DNA of 18,404 nt from Verrucomicrobiota bacterium (GTDB lineage: Bacteria > Verrucomicrobiota > Verrucomicrobiia > Opitutales > Opitutaceae), in NCBI GenBank assembly GCA_023447015.1, contig JAEXPG010000385.1, positions 1 to 18,404 of the forward strand, in the 5' to 3' direction. The position numbers and the translations under genes are program-made. Below, piece after piece: positions 7,639 through 16,740 of this stretch. Below the pieces are notes generated by a model. The model had not been told where the DNA came from. It saw only the letters and a list, made by a program, of their open reading frames with translations, and did no database searches. Positions within the stretch are counted from its first letter, which is position 1, and each line of letters starts with the position of its first letter.

Positions 7639-7822
7639 GGTGGTGGACGCCGGGAGGCGACCAGAGCGGAATGGCGGGCAGCGGTGCCGGGGGCGAATCC
7701 GAAACGCGGGGGGCGGCGCCGAAGAAGCCCAGGCCGGTGGACGAAGACGCTTGCCTTGGGCCGGCGGCGTGCGCGCTGTGGGGCACGCGCCGTCCGTGCG
7801 ACGGGGCCGACCCGCGACCACC
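7639..7822. promoter_or_regulatory. Divergent intergenic region rsgA / engB
   Basis: 184 bp between the starts of two ribosome-assembly GTPase genes reading away from each other, so both promoters must lie here. It is very GC-rich, and I could not recognise a credible -35/-10 pair on either strand. Both starts are preceded by CCACC-type sequence rather than a Shine-Dalgarno. Confidence 0.35.
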
Positions 7823-8440
7823 ATGATCATCAAATCTGCAGAACTTGAAGCCAGCGCCGCGACTGCGGCCGCCGCCCCCGCGGGCGCGCTCCCGGAGTTT
7901 GCATTCATCGGGCGTTCCAACGTGGGCAAGTCGTCGCTCGTCAACCTGCTCGCGGGCCGCCGCGACCTCGCGATGGTCTCGGCGACCCCGGGCAAGACGC
8001 GGTTGCTGAACTTTTTCCGGATCAACAACGCCTGGCGCCTCGTCGATCTGCCCGGGTACGGCTTCGCCAAGGGCGCCCAGACGGAACGGGCCGACTTCAA
8101 TGTCGCGGTGGCGGACTACCTCGAGCGCGGGGCCAACGTCGTGTGCGTGTTTGTGCTGATCGACGCCGGCATCCCGCCGCAGCGGCTCGACATCGAGTTC
8201 ATCCGCTGGCTCGACGGCTGCGACGTGCCCTTCGCCCTCGTCTTCACGAAGGCCGACAAGATCGGGCACGGGCGTCTCCAGTCGGCGGTGGCGGCGTTTG
8301 GGCGCGAACTCGCCGCGGCCGGGGTGGCGATGCCCGAGGCGTTCCCGGTGTCGGCCCGGACGAAGGCCGGCCGCGACGCGCTGCTCGGTTTCATCGAGGC
8401 GCAGCTTGACGCGGATCGCGGTCCGTTGCCGCGGCTGTAG
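7823..8440 (+). CDS. engB: Ribosome biogenesis GTP-binding protein EngB (YihA/YsxC)
   Basis: A 205-residue small GTPase of the TrmE-Era-EngA-EngB-Septin group, needed for 50S subunit assembly. All G motifs are present: G1 GRSNVGKS (30-37), G2 region SATPGKTR (53-60) with the conserved Thr, G3 DLPG in VDLPGYGFA (74-82), G4 TKAD (142-145) and G5 SAR (177-179). The EngB-specific stretches FAFIGRSNVGKSSLVN and LPGYGFA are intact. The C-terminus ends soon after G5, as usual. The start ATG at 7823 places the G1 loop at residue 30, a little later than in E. coli because of an Ala-rich insert (residues 9-21). No Shine-Dalgarno is seen (GCGACCACC precedes the ATG). Confidence 0.95.
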   Translation: MIIKSAELEASAATAAAAPAGALPEFAFIGRSNVGKSSLVNLLAGRRDLAMVSATPGKTRLLNFFRINNAWRLVDLPGYGFAKGAQTERADFNVAVADYLERGANVVCVFVLIDAGIPPQRLDIEFIRWLDGCDVPFALVFTKADKIGHGRLQSAVAAFGRELAAAGVAMPEAFPVSARTKAGRDALLGFIEAQLDADRGPLPRL

Positions 8441-8576
8441 GCCGCCCGCCCTGCGGGCCGGTGCGGGCGAAGTGGGGCGGAGGGCGTGCGCGCGGGATGG
8501 TTTCGTCTCGCCGCGGCCGGGGCCGTGCACCATGGAGACGTTGTTTCGCCGAACCCGCGGCGGCACGGATCCAACC

Positions 8577-8714
8577 ATGAATCGACCGACAAGCACGGAC
8601 AGATGGCGCAGCCTGGCCCGGACGGCTGGGCAGACCGAGAACCTCCCGTATCTGATCCTGGGGGTGCTGGCGACGGTCTCCCTCCTTTCGCGGCTGCTGC
8701 TGATGTTGCGATGA
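8577..8714 (+). CDS. Small single-pass membrane protein coupled to the following glycosyltransferase
   Basis: A 45-residue ORF. It has a polar, basic N-terminus (residues 1-22, with several Arg) and one hydrophobic segment at about 23-43 (LPYLILGVLATVSLLSRLLL), ending MLR. Its TGA overlaps the next ATG as ATGA at 8711-8714, the classical arrangement for translational coupling. I do not recognise a family. It could be a small subunit or stabilising peptide for the multi-pass glycosyltransferase encoded next, or a leader ORF. The frame continues upstream to an ATG at 8532, which would give 60 residues. Support comes from the start/stop overlap and the clear membrane segment, not from homology. 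Confidence 0.5.
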   Translation: MNRPTSTDRWRSLARTAGQTENLPYLILGVLATVSLLSRLLLMLR

Positions 8715-10378
8715 CCACGGTCGAATCGGGACGCTCCCTTGGTCTGCTCGGCCGGATCTGCCGGGCGTGTGTCTATGGCGTGCTCGTGTACTGGGGGCTG
8801 TACGCGCTCGTGACGCCGGTGACCACCGACGACTCCCAGATCTACAATGTCGCGCGGCTGGCGCTGGCGCAGCGGGGCGGCTTCTTCGGCAACCCCTACT
8901 GGACCAGCCCGCTGCATGTGATGATCCCCTGGACGTTCGATGCGGTGCATCTCCCCTTTCTGCAGCTGGGTTTTGGGTTCGGCCTGCCCAGTTTCCTGTG
9001 TCTGGTCGGGACTTTGGTGGCGGTGTTCCGGATGATGCGCGACCGCTTCGGGCCCGATGCGGCGTGGCTGACCGTGGCCGGGTTGCTCGCGCTTCCCTGC
9101 CTGGTCTACCAGGCGACGAGCACCAAGACCGATATTCCTCTGGTCTTCTGCAGTGCGGTTTGGGCGTATGGTTTCTGGCGGTGGCGCCGGGAGCGCACGT
9201 GGCCGCACCTCTTCTGGATGGTGCTGGCGATCGGGTTCATGGTCGGTGCGAAGACGACCGGATTGGTGTTTGGGCCGCTCCTTGCCCTGGCGACGCTGCT
9301 TTCCCTGCGCAGGAACCGCCTCCACCTGATGCGGGTGACGGCTGGCCTGGCGGCGGCGGTGCTGCTCTTTGGCGGGGTCGAGAACTATGTGGAGTCCGCC
9401 CGGCTCTATCGGAATCCTCTCGGACCGCCGTGGATCGTGAACGATCTTCGCAACCAGCACGGCCTGCGCGGCCTTGCGGCGAACTTCAGCCGCTACGTGG
9501 CGGGGGGCGTCTATCTCGGCCAATCGGAGTGGGAACCCTCGCGGGCGGCGATCACGCGGCTGGCGGACGCGGAGCGGTGGGCGTTTGCGCGGCTTGGCTG
9601 GCTCGACGCTGGATCCAACTTCCGGAGCCCCGATGCGGACTTGTTCTTCCATCAATCCGGCCTCGAGGAGTTCAGCGGGTTCGGCCCGCTGGGCACGGCG
9701 GCCATGGTGCTGATGCTCGCCGCTTGCGTGCGGTGGCGACCGCGGGACTGGTCGTGGCGGCTGGCGATCGCCGCCTTGGGGTGCGTCCTGCTGATCTCGC
9801 TCACCGTCGTCTACTCGATGTGGAACAACCGGTACCTGCTTGTTCCCTACTCCCTTCTGGTGATCGGTTGCGTGTGTTTCCTCTGGGAGGGTGAGGGGCG
9901 GTGGCGGCATCTGCTTCGCTGGTGCCTGGCGGTTGTGGCGGTGCCCGCCGCGGTCGCCGCTCCGCTGCTGTCGTTCAATCGCACACCCGCGTCTCTCGTC
10001 GCCGCGGTGTGCGACCGGACGACATTCGAAACGATCAACGTGCCGATTGACGGGAGGGTCCGGGCGCGGTTGCACGAGCTGCGCGCTGCAACGCCGCAAT
10101 GCCGGATCGTGATCGGCGTCTATCACGACTCCGTGGTGCTGCCCTATCTCACGGACCGGACCTTGGCGGCGAACGTCGTGGCGAATGCCGCGATGCCCGC
10201 GCTTCTCCAATCGGGCAAGCTCGCGGCGGGTGACCTGGTCGTGCTCGAGTTCGAGGTCGCGCTGCCGCAGCTCGCACCCGTGGAGACGGTCACCGCGCCC
10301 AACCTCTTCGGTCTCTCTCGCGGCCGCACCCTGGCCCCGATCCAGCGTTTCATCTATCGCTACCGGACCGGGGGGTAG
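8711..10378 (+). CDS. GT-C type membrane glycosyltransferase (GT39/ArnT-like)
   Basis: A 555-residue multi-pass membrane protein. Residues 1 to about 420 contain roughly ten hydrophobic segments. The first is followed by an extracytoplasmic loop holding TTDDSQIYN (D40, D41), the acidic pair expected in GT-C glycosyltransferases that use polyprenyl-phosphate sugars. The loop LLALPCLVYQATSTKTDIPLVF resembles the second conserved loop of PMT/ArnT-type enzymes. Residues about 421-555 form a soluble, probably periplasmic C-terminal domain that I cannot assign. The likely role is transfer of a sugar from a lipid carrier to an envelope acceptor; the sugar and acceptor are unknown. It starts within the ATGA overlap with the 45-residue ORF and is followed after 161 bp by a second GT-C-like protein on the same strand. 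Confidence 0.75.
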   Translation: MTTVESGRSLGLLGRICRACVYGVLVYWGLYALVTPVTTDDSQIYNVARLALAQRGGFFGNPYWTSPLHVMIPWTFDAVHLPFLQLGFGFGLPSFLCLVGTLVAVFRMMRDRFGPDAAWLTVAGLLALPCLVYQATSTKTDIPLVFCSAVWAYGFWRWRRERTWPHLFWMVLAIGFMVGAKTTGLVFGPLLALATLLSLRRNRLHLMRVTAGLAAAVLLFGGVENYVESARLYRNPLGPPWIVNDLRNQHGLRGLAANFSRYVAGGVYLGQSEWEPSRAAITRLADAERWAFARLGWLDAGSNFRSPDADLFFHQSGLEEFSGFGPLGTAAMVLMLAACVRWRPRDWSWRLAIAALGCVLLISLTVVYSMWNNRYLLVPYSLLVIGCVCFLWEGEGRWRHLLRWCLAVVAVPAAVAAPLLSFNRTPASLVAAVCDRTTFETINVPIDGRVRARLHELRAATPQCRIVIGVYHDSVVLPYLTDRTLAANVVANAAMPALLQSGKLAAGDLVVLEFEVALPQLAPVETVTAPNLFGLSRGRTLAPIQRFIYRYRTGG

Positions 10379-10539
10379 TCTCCGTGTCGGTCGCTGGCGG
10401 CTGGTCCGCAGGGCCGCACTCGCGTGCAGAAACCGCGGCTTCCCCCGCGGCGGGCGCGCTTCCCCGCGGAGGCCGGCGGCCCCCGACGGGGCGGGCTCGG
10501 GGATTGATTCGCCGGCTTCGGCGCAAATAGCCTCGCGCG
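10379..10539. other. Intergenic region before the TMTC-like gene
   Basis: 161 bp, very GC-rich, with two short GC hairpins, including CGCCG-GCTT-CGGCG at 10510-10523. The latter lies just before the TMTC-like start but lacks a T-tract, so I do not call it a terminator. TTGATT (10504-10509) and AAATAG (10525-10530) could be a poor -35/-10 pair with 15-bp spacing. The TMTC-like gene may share the upstream transcript. Confidence 0.25.
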
Positions 10540-12813
10540 ATGCAGGTCCGCCCGAACCCACTCTCCGCCCGGTCCCGGGCCTGGCTTTGGCCGGTGCTGG
10601 TCTGCGGCCTCGTGCTCGCCTGCTACTGGCCGGCGCTGCACGGCGCGCTGCTCTGGGACGATCCCGCGCACGTCACGAGCCCGGATCTGCGCTCTTGGGA
10701 CGGGCTGTGCCGCATCTGGTTCGAGTTCGGTGCGACCCAGCAATACTACCCGGTGCTCTGCAGCGCGTTCTGGGTCGAGCACCGGCTCTGGGGTGATTCG
10801 ACCTTCGGATACCATCTGTGCAACGCCGTGCTGCACGCGTTGAACTGTTGTCTGCTCGCCGCCGTGTTGCGGCGGTTGTGGACGTTGCCGGAGGGCGCCG
10901 ATGGCGGCGTGGCGTCGGTGCGCATCGGGCAGGTCGCCGGCTGGGGCGCGGCGCTGCTCTTCGCGGCGCACCCGGTGTGCGTCGAATCGGTCGCGTGGAT
11001 CACCGAGCAGAAGAACACGCTCTCGCTGTGCTTCGTGCTTCTCGCGGCGCTGGCCTATCTGCGGTTCGAGACCGGCCGGAGCGGCCGGGCCTACGCCGTC
11101 GCCACGGTGTTGTTTCTCGCGGCGCTGGGGTCGAAGACCACGGCGGCGATGCTCCCGCCGCTGCTGCTTGTGCTCCTCTGGTGGCGGCGCGGCGCCCTCT
11201 CGTGGCGGCGCGACGTGCTCCCGCTGGCGCCCTGGTTTGCGTTCGCGTTGGGGGCGGGACTGCTGACGAGCTGGGTCGAGCGCACCTTCGTCGGCGCGGA
11301 GGGCGAGAGCTTCGGTCTCTCGCTGCTGGAGCGGGCGTTGCTCGCGGCGCGAATCGTGTGGTTCTTCCTCGCGAAGCTGGTCTGGCCGATGGACCGCGCC
11401 TTCTTCTACCGGCGCTGGGATGTGCCCGCCGAGTCGGCGGGGTGGGCGGTCCATCTCGGTGCGGCGGTGCTGGTGACGGTCGGCCTGTGGGTCCTGCGTC
11501 GGAAGACGCGCGGGCCCTTCGCCGCCTGGCTGGTGCTCGGCGGGGCGCTGTTTCCCGCGCTCGGTTTCTTCAACGTCTATCCCTTCCTGTTCTCCTACGT
11601 GGCCGACCATTTCCACTATCTCGCCGCGGCGGGGATGGCCGGTGCCTTCGCCTCGGGCGCGGCCTGGCTGCTCGAGCGCACCGCGCGCGGGCCGCGGCTT
11701 GGCGCCGGTGTGCTGGCGGTGGCGGTGGTCGTCACCCTGGCGGCGGGGTCGCACCGGCAGAGCGCGCTGTATGTCGGCAACGAACCGCTGTTCCGCGACA
11801 ACATCGCCCGGGTCCCGGACAACTGGATGGCGCACCGGATTCTCGCGCACTCGATCGCGAAGACGCCCGGCCGCGAGGCGGAGGCGATCGCGTTGTACCG
11901 CGAGACCCTGCGGCTCAAGCCCGATCTCCCCGAGGGGCACCTCGGCCTCGCCGTCGAACTCGCGAAGAACGCGGAGACCGTCGCGGAGGCGATCGCCCAT
12001 TACCAGCGCGCGATCGCGTTGCGGCCCGGCTACATCGAGGCCCTCAACAACCTCGGCGCCCTGCTGCTCCCGATCCCGGGGCGGGAACCGGAGGCCGTGG
12101 GCTATCTCGAGCAGGCGCTGCGGTTGAAGAGCGATTTTGTGGAAGCCCGGCTCAACCTCGGCGACGCGTACCTGCGGGTACCGGGCCGCGAGGTGGAGGC
12201 GGCGGCCCAGTTCGAAGCCGTGCTCCGGCAGCAGCCCGACGATCCCGAGGCGGAGCGCCGGTTCGCGGTGGCGCTCGCGGCCATCCCCGGCCGGAGCAGC
12301 GAGGCGTTTCCCCACTTCGAGCGGGCACTGCGGCTCGCGCCGGATTCGGCCCCGGTGCATTTCAGCTACGGCAACGCGCTTGCGAAGACCCCCGGCCGCA
12401 TGGCCGAGGCGGCGGCGCGTTTCGCCGAGGCCGTGCGGCTTGCGCCGGGCAACGCGGAGGCGCATGCGAACCTCGGCAAGGCGCTGCTCGTGCTGCGGCG
12501 CCCAGCGAGCGAGGCGCTGGGCCACCTCGAGACGGCGCTGCGCCTGAATCCCCGGCTCGTCCGGGCGCGGAGCAACGCCGCGATGGTGCTTGCCTCCGCT
12601 CCCGGCCGGGAGGGCGAGGCCGTGGCGCTGCTGGAGGAGGGGCTCCGTTTGGAACCGCGCAGTGTCGAACTGCACAACACCCTCGCGATTCTGCACGCGC
12701 AGGGCGGTCGGTTCGCCGAGGCGCGAACCCACTGGGAGGCGGCGCTCGCGCTCAACCCCCGTTTCGAGGACGCCCGGCAGAACCTGCGCCGGCTCGAGGA
12801 GATGGGGCGCTGA
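10540..12813 (+). CDS. TMTC-like membrane protein with C-terminal TPR repeats
   Basis: A 757-residue two-part protein. Residues 1 to about 410 form a multi-pass GT-C-like membrane region. WDDPAHV (39-45) in the first outer loop matches the DD motif of TMTC/PMT-like mannosyltransferases, followed by HLCNAVLHALN and FAAHPVCVESVAWITEQKN, blocks shared with TMTC proteins ('HP...E.V..I..R..LL'). From about residue 443 to the end are nine TPR units of about 35 residues with ALRL-P-D/N and EA-NLG-AL motifs. Six of the nine open with PGR, an unusually regular cap. Eukaryotic TMTCs are O-mannosyltransferases; the bacterial function is not established. The TPR part probably faces the periplasm and binds proteins, possibly acceptors. 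The start at 10540 puts the first membrane helix at about residue 14. No Shine-Dalgarno is visible. Confidence 0.75.
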   Translation: MQVRPNPLSARSRAWLWPVLVCGLVLACYWPALHGALLWDDPAHVTSPDLRSWDGLCRIWFEFGATQQYYPVLCSAFWVEHRLWGDSTFGYHLCNAVLHALNCCLLAAVLRRLWTLPEGADGGVASVRIGQVAGWGAALLFAAHPVCVESVAWITEQKNTLSLCFVLLAALAYLRFETGRSGRAYAVATVLFLAALGSKTTAAMLPPLLLVLLWWRRGALSWRRDVLPLAPWFAFALGAGLLTSWVERTFVGAEGESFGLSLLERALLAARIVWFFLAKLVWPMDRAFFYRRWDVPAESAGWAVHLGAAVLVTVGLWVLRRKTRGPFAAWLVLGGALFPALGFFNVYPFLFSYVADHFHYLAAAGMAGAFASGAAWLLERTARGPRLGAGVLAVAVVVTLAAGSHRQSALYVGNEPLFRDNIARVPDNWMAHRILAHSIAKTPGREAEAIALYRETLRLKPDLPEGHLGLAVELAKNAETVAEAIAHYQRAIALRPGYIEALNNLGALLLPIPGREPEAVGYLEQALRLKSDFVEARLNLGDAYLRVPGREVEAAAQFEAVLRQQPDDPEAERRFAVALAAIPGRSSEAFPHFERALRLAPDSAPVHFSYGNALAKTPGRMAEAAARFAEAVRLAPGNAEAHANLGKALLVLRRPASEALGHLETALRLNPRLVRARSNAAMVLASAPGREGEAVALLEEGLRLEPRSVELHNTLAILHAQGGRFAEARTHWEAALALNPRFEDARQNLRRLEEMGR

Positions 12814-12867
12814 GACGGAGGCTGGTCCTGCGGCGGAGCCGCCCGCCGCGACAAACGACCGCCGGGC

Positions 12868-13248
12868 TCAGGCTGGCACCGCGGCCTCGCGGGCGAGCGC
12901 AGTCCGGACTTCCGCGGCGAGCTGGTCGAGCGTGAACGGCTTGGCGATCACGCGCAGGGCGTCCGCCCCGGAGCGCAGCCACTCCGGCACCTCGTCGACC
13001 CAGCCGGTGATGAGGAGGACGGGCACCTCGCCGAGGCGTTCGCGGGCGGCCTCGGCAACCGCGGCCCCGCTGAGCCCTGGCATCCGGAAATCGGTGACGA
13101 CGAGGTCGAAGGTCTCCCGGGCGAGCAGGGCGACGGCCTCCTCGCCGGAGGCGGCCGCCGTCACGGCGTAACCGAGGCGGGTGAGGGCCGTGCGGAGGCA
13201 CTTCAGCACCGCGGGCTCGTCGTCGACCAGGAGCAGCTTCGCATTCAT
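12868..13248 (-). CDS. Stand-alone response regulator receiver protein
   Basis: A 126-residue CheY-like receiver domain with nothing attached. All functional residues are present: acidic pair D9/D10 (LLLVDDEP), phosphoacceptor D53 (VVTDFRMPG), T81 in LLITGW and K103 in IAKPF. The sequence therefore predicts a working phosphorylation switch. With no DNA-binding or enzymatic output it should act by protein contact, as a diguanylate-free relay or chemotaxis-like regulator, or feed a phosphorelay. No histidine kinase lies in the window. The ATG at 13248 has GGAG five bases upstream, one of the few SD-like sequences here. Its stop faces the TMTC-like gene across 54 bp; that gap has a small GC hairpin without a T-tract. 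Confidence 0.88.
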   Translation of the reverse strand: MNAKLLLVDDEPAVLKCLRTALTRLGYAVTAAASGEEAVALLARETFDLVVTDFRMPGLSGAAVAEAARERLGEVPVLLITGWVDEVPEWLRSGADALRVIAKPFTLDQLAAEVRTALAREAAVPA

Positions 13249-13541
13249 CGCTCCGGTTTCTTGGAAAGAATTCGCGGTGCCGGCGACAGCGACTTGCCGA
13301 CACGTTGTTCACAATGGGCCGGCGCGCGGTGCGGCGGCGGGCCGATTCTCCGAGGGAAAACCGGGTGGGCGGGGTGCGTGCGCCCGGCGCCGTCATTTTC
13401 CTGTAAACCGCGTGTTCCGCTGGCTGCCCGGCCCCGAGACCGGGCTGTTGCGAGGGCGAGACCGGATGCGCCGTCGGGTTTGCGTCGTGCCGGGACGCAG
13501 AGGAGGGGGCCGACGCAGGAAGGTGCGGACGGCGGTGTGGT
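13249..13541. other. Intergenic region upstream of the receiver gene
   Basis: 293 bp between the end of the HAD gene and the start of the receiver gene, both on the minus strand. Frames are open across it, but none has recognisable protein character. A short hairpin (GCCCGG/CCGGGC, 13426-13445) lacks a T-tract on either side. I see no convincing promoter, repeat or RNA gene. Confidence 0.3.
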
Positions 13542-14237
13542 TCAGCGCCGGAGGCGGGCGAGCAGGGCGGGCAGCTCGCGGAGGCTGGTGAGGGCGTGGA
13601 AGCGCGGGCAGTCGGCGGGCGCGGGGACGTTCTCGTGGGCCCAGATCAGCGGATACGGGATGTGCACGGCGTGGCCGCCGAGCTCGATGATCGGGAGGAT
13701 GTCGGATCGCATGGAGTTGCCGACCATCAGGAAGTGCTCCGGCGCGATCCCGTGGCGGGCGAGCACGCGGGCGTAGGTGGCGTTGTCCTTCTCGGAGACG
13801 ACATCGCAGTGCGGCACGTGTGCCGCGAGGCCGGAGCGCTGGAACTTGCGCTCCTGGTGGCGCAGGTCGCCCTTGGTGATGACGATGAGCCGGTAGTCGG
13901 CGGCGAGGGTGGCGACGGTCTCCGCGGCGCCGTCGAGCAGCTCGACGGGGTGGGCGAGCATCTCCTTCGCCATCCGGATGAGGGCACGGAGCTCGTCGGC
14001 GGGGATGGTGCCGTTGGTCAGTTCGATCGCCGTCTCGATCGAGGAGAGGGCGAAGCTCTTCACGCCGTAGCCGAAGAGGTCGAGGTTGCGCATCTCGGTC
14101 GCGTAGAGCGCGCTCTCGACGGTCTTCGGGTCGTGGTAGCGCGCGAGCAACGCCTGGAAGCGACGATGGTAGTCCTCGAAGATGGTCTCGCTGTGCCAGA
14201 GGGTGTCGTCGGCGTCGAAACCGATGGCGGTGATCAT
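13542..14237 (-). CDS. HAD family hydrolase
   Basis: A 231-residue haloacid dehalogenase superfamily enzyme. Motif I is FDADDTLWHSE (7-17; nucleophile D8, acid/base D10), motif II is VITKGD (119-124, T121), the motif III Lys is in SEKDN (K150), and motif IV is VGNSMRSDI (172-180, with D179). An all-alpha cap of the C1 type fits residues about 15-90. The WHSE... start and the RxxYHDP-like cap resemble phosphatases acting on small phosphorylated metabolites; the substrate is not predictable. I chose the ATG at 14237 because motif I then falls at residue 8, as normal; an upstream ATG at 14291 would add 18 low-complexity residues. No Shine-Dalgarno is visible. Confidence 0.9.
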   Translation of the reverse strand: MITAIGFDADDTLWHSETIFEDYHRRFQALLARYHDPKTVESALYATEMRNLDLFGYGVKSFALSSIETAIELTNGTIPADELRALIRMAKEMLAHPVELLDGAAETVATLAADYRLIVITKGDLRHQERKFQRSGLAAHVPHCDVVSEKDNATYARVLARHGIAPEHFLMVGNSMRSDILPIIELGGHAVHIPYPLIWAHENVPAPADCPRFHALTSLRELPALLARLRR

Positions 14238-14287
14238 GCGCGGCGCATTGTGGGCGCGCGGGTGGCTGGTGTCGAGTGGTGCGGGGC

Positions 14288-14322
14288 GCAAAAACGAAAA
14301 GCGGCACCGGAACGGTGCCGCT
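14288..14322 (-). terminator. Rho-independent terminator of the DUF4252 gene
   Basis: On the minus strand a perfect 10-bp stem (AGCGGCACCG / CGGTGCCGCT, 14322-14313 and 14309-14300) with a 3-nt loop is followed by TTTTCGTTTTTG. It begins 22 bp after the DUF4252 stop at 14345. It is the clearest intrinsic terminator in the window and separates the DUF4252 gene from the HAD gene. Confidence 0.85.
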
Positions 14323-14344
14323 ACGTGAGGGGGCGAGGGCGCGC

Positions 14345-14947
14345 TCAGCTTTTCTCCACCGGGGCGGTCGGGGCCGCGGGCGCGGCGGGTGCGGCCGGCT
14401 GGCAGTGGATGTTCTTGAGGTGGTCGATGCCGTACTTCTCGCCGATGGCGGCGATGCGGGCCGGGTCGATGTTGCCCACGATGTTCACGAAGACGGCGTC
14501 GCTGTTCCGCGAGAGGACGGTGACGGTGAGGCCCTCGATGGTGGAGTTGTGGCCGAGTTTGAAGAACACCGCGACATCGTCGCCATTGTCCTGGACGTTG
14601 ACGGCGCGCAGCCAGCCCTGGGCGGCGAGGTCAGCGCGGATCTTCTGGACGCGCGCGGTGAGATCGGCGCGGTTCTTGTCGTCCATGCCGAGCACGTTCA
14701 CCCGAACCTGCTTGAGGTCCTTGATGAGCGCGGCGGCGTCGGCATCCTGGCCCTTGGCGATCGTGGCGGCGAAGTTCAGCAGCGGCTCGGGGAGGTTGAT
14801 CTCGACGTTCTTGGTGCTGGAGGCGCCGGCGAGTGCCGGTCCGAAATCGACGAAACCCGGCTCGGCGGCGGTGGCGAAGGTGGCGGAGAGGGCGAGCCCG
14901 GCGGCGCAGGCCGTGGCGAGGACGAAGGAGCGGAGATCGGATTTCAT
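14345..14947 (-). CDS. Secreted DUF4252 domain protein
   Basis: A 200-residue exported protein. Residues 1-28 are a signal peptide: basic MKSDLR start, Ala/Leu-rich core and an Ala-x-Ala site before EPGF. The mature part carries a DUF4252-like domain: VEINLPEPLLNFAATIA, then VRVNVLGMD, AQGWLRAVNVQDNGDDVAVFF, and SDAVFVNIVGNIDPARIAAIGEKYGI, matching that family's closing 'GnIdp..I..L...' element. The C-terminus is an Ala/Pro tail (QPAAPAAPAAPTAP). It has no lipobox, so a soluble periplasmic protein is predicted; its function is unknown. It lies 105 bp downstream of the sigma-54 activator on the same strand and could be co-transcribed with it. I see no -24/-12 promoter of its own in that gap. 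A strong terminator follows. Confidence 0.8.
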   Translation of the reverse strand: MKSDLRSFVLATACAAGLALSATFATAAEPGFVDFGPALAGASSTKNVEINLPEPLLNFAATIAKGQDADAAALIKDLKQVRVNVLGMDDKNRADLTARVQKIRADLAAQGWLRAVNVQDNGDDVAVFFKLGHNSTIEGLTVTVLSRNSDAVFVNIVGNIDPARIAAIGEKYGIDHLKNIHCQPAAPAAPAAPTAPVEKS

Positions 14948-15052
14948 GATGGTGGTTTCTCGGTTGAGGCCGGCGGGAACAAGGACCGGCGGTTGTCTCC
15001 AGCACACGGCAGCGCGGGGAAAGTTGCAGGCGGCTGGCGGCGTTTGGGCCGC

Positions 15053-16591
<1,539 letters not shown>

Positions 16592-16629
16592 GATGGGATC
16601 AGCTTATGCCTATCAAGAAATGCAAGGCG

Positions 16630-16644
16630 ACATTCAAAGAATGT
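16630..16644. promoter_or_regulatory. Inverted repeat ACATTC-AAA-GAATGT, candidate activator site
   Basis: A perfect 6-3-6 inverted repeat centred about 114 bp upstream of the predicted sigma-54 start site. This is the usual distance for an upstream activator sequence bound by a Fis-type HTH dimer. Binding by the adjacent activator is inferred. Confidence 0.45.
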
Positions 16645-16659
16645 ACCGACCAAATAAAC

Positions 16660-16671
16660 CGACGGCCGTCG
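16660..16671. promoter_or_regulatory. Palindrome CGACGGCCGTCG, second candidate operator
   Basis: A perfect 12-bp palindrome centred about 85 bp upstream of the predicted start site of the VIT/VWA gene and about 28 bp from the first inverted repeat. Short GC palindromes are common in GC-rich DNA, so this one is weaker than the ACATTC repeat. Confidence 0.3.
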
Positions 16672-16723
16672 ACTTAAACGGAACGTATTGATTATAAGTG
16701 ATTAGAGCGTAGCTGCCGGCTTG

Positions 16724-16740
16724 TTGGCACGGACTGAGCA
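16724..16740 (+). promoter_or_regulatory. Sigma-54 (-24/-12) promoter for the VIT/VWA gene
   Basis: TTGGCACGGACTGAGCA matches the -24 half (TTGGCACG) exactly and keeps the invariant GC of the -12 half, with GG (16726-16727) and GC (16738-16739) at the required spacing. The predicted transcript start is near 16751, giving a 20-nt leader to the ATG at 16771. It lies directly beside a sigma-54 activator gene. Confidence 0.85.

Noticed and set aside
7670..7690. TGGCGGGCAGCGGTGC-like sequence before engB as a sigma-54 promoter
   Set aside because: GG and GC are 13 bp apart instead of 12, and no activator lies nearby.
10510..10523. Hairpin CGCCG-GCTT-CGGCG as a terminator of the glycosyltransferase gene
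   Set aside because: Only a 5-bp stem and no T-tract follows.
6149..10561. A 4.4-kb open frame on the minus strand (1470 codons)
   Set aside because: It runs antisense through sixA, engB and the glycosyltransferase and out of frame through rsgA. The translation is low-complexity Arg/Pro/Gly sequence, a typical GC-rich shadow.
10360..12732. A 790-codon minus-strand frame opposite the TMTC-like gene
   Set aside because: Its apparent repeats mirror the TPR array on the other strand; no domain character of its own.
12829..12851. GC hairpin between the TMTC-like and receiver gene ends as a bidirectional terminator
   Set aside because: Short stem (GCGGC-GGA-GCCGC) with no T-tract on either side; such stems are frequent in this base composition.
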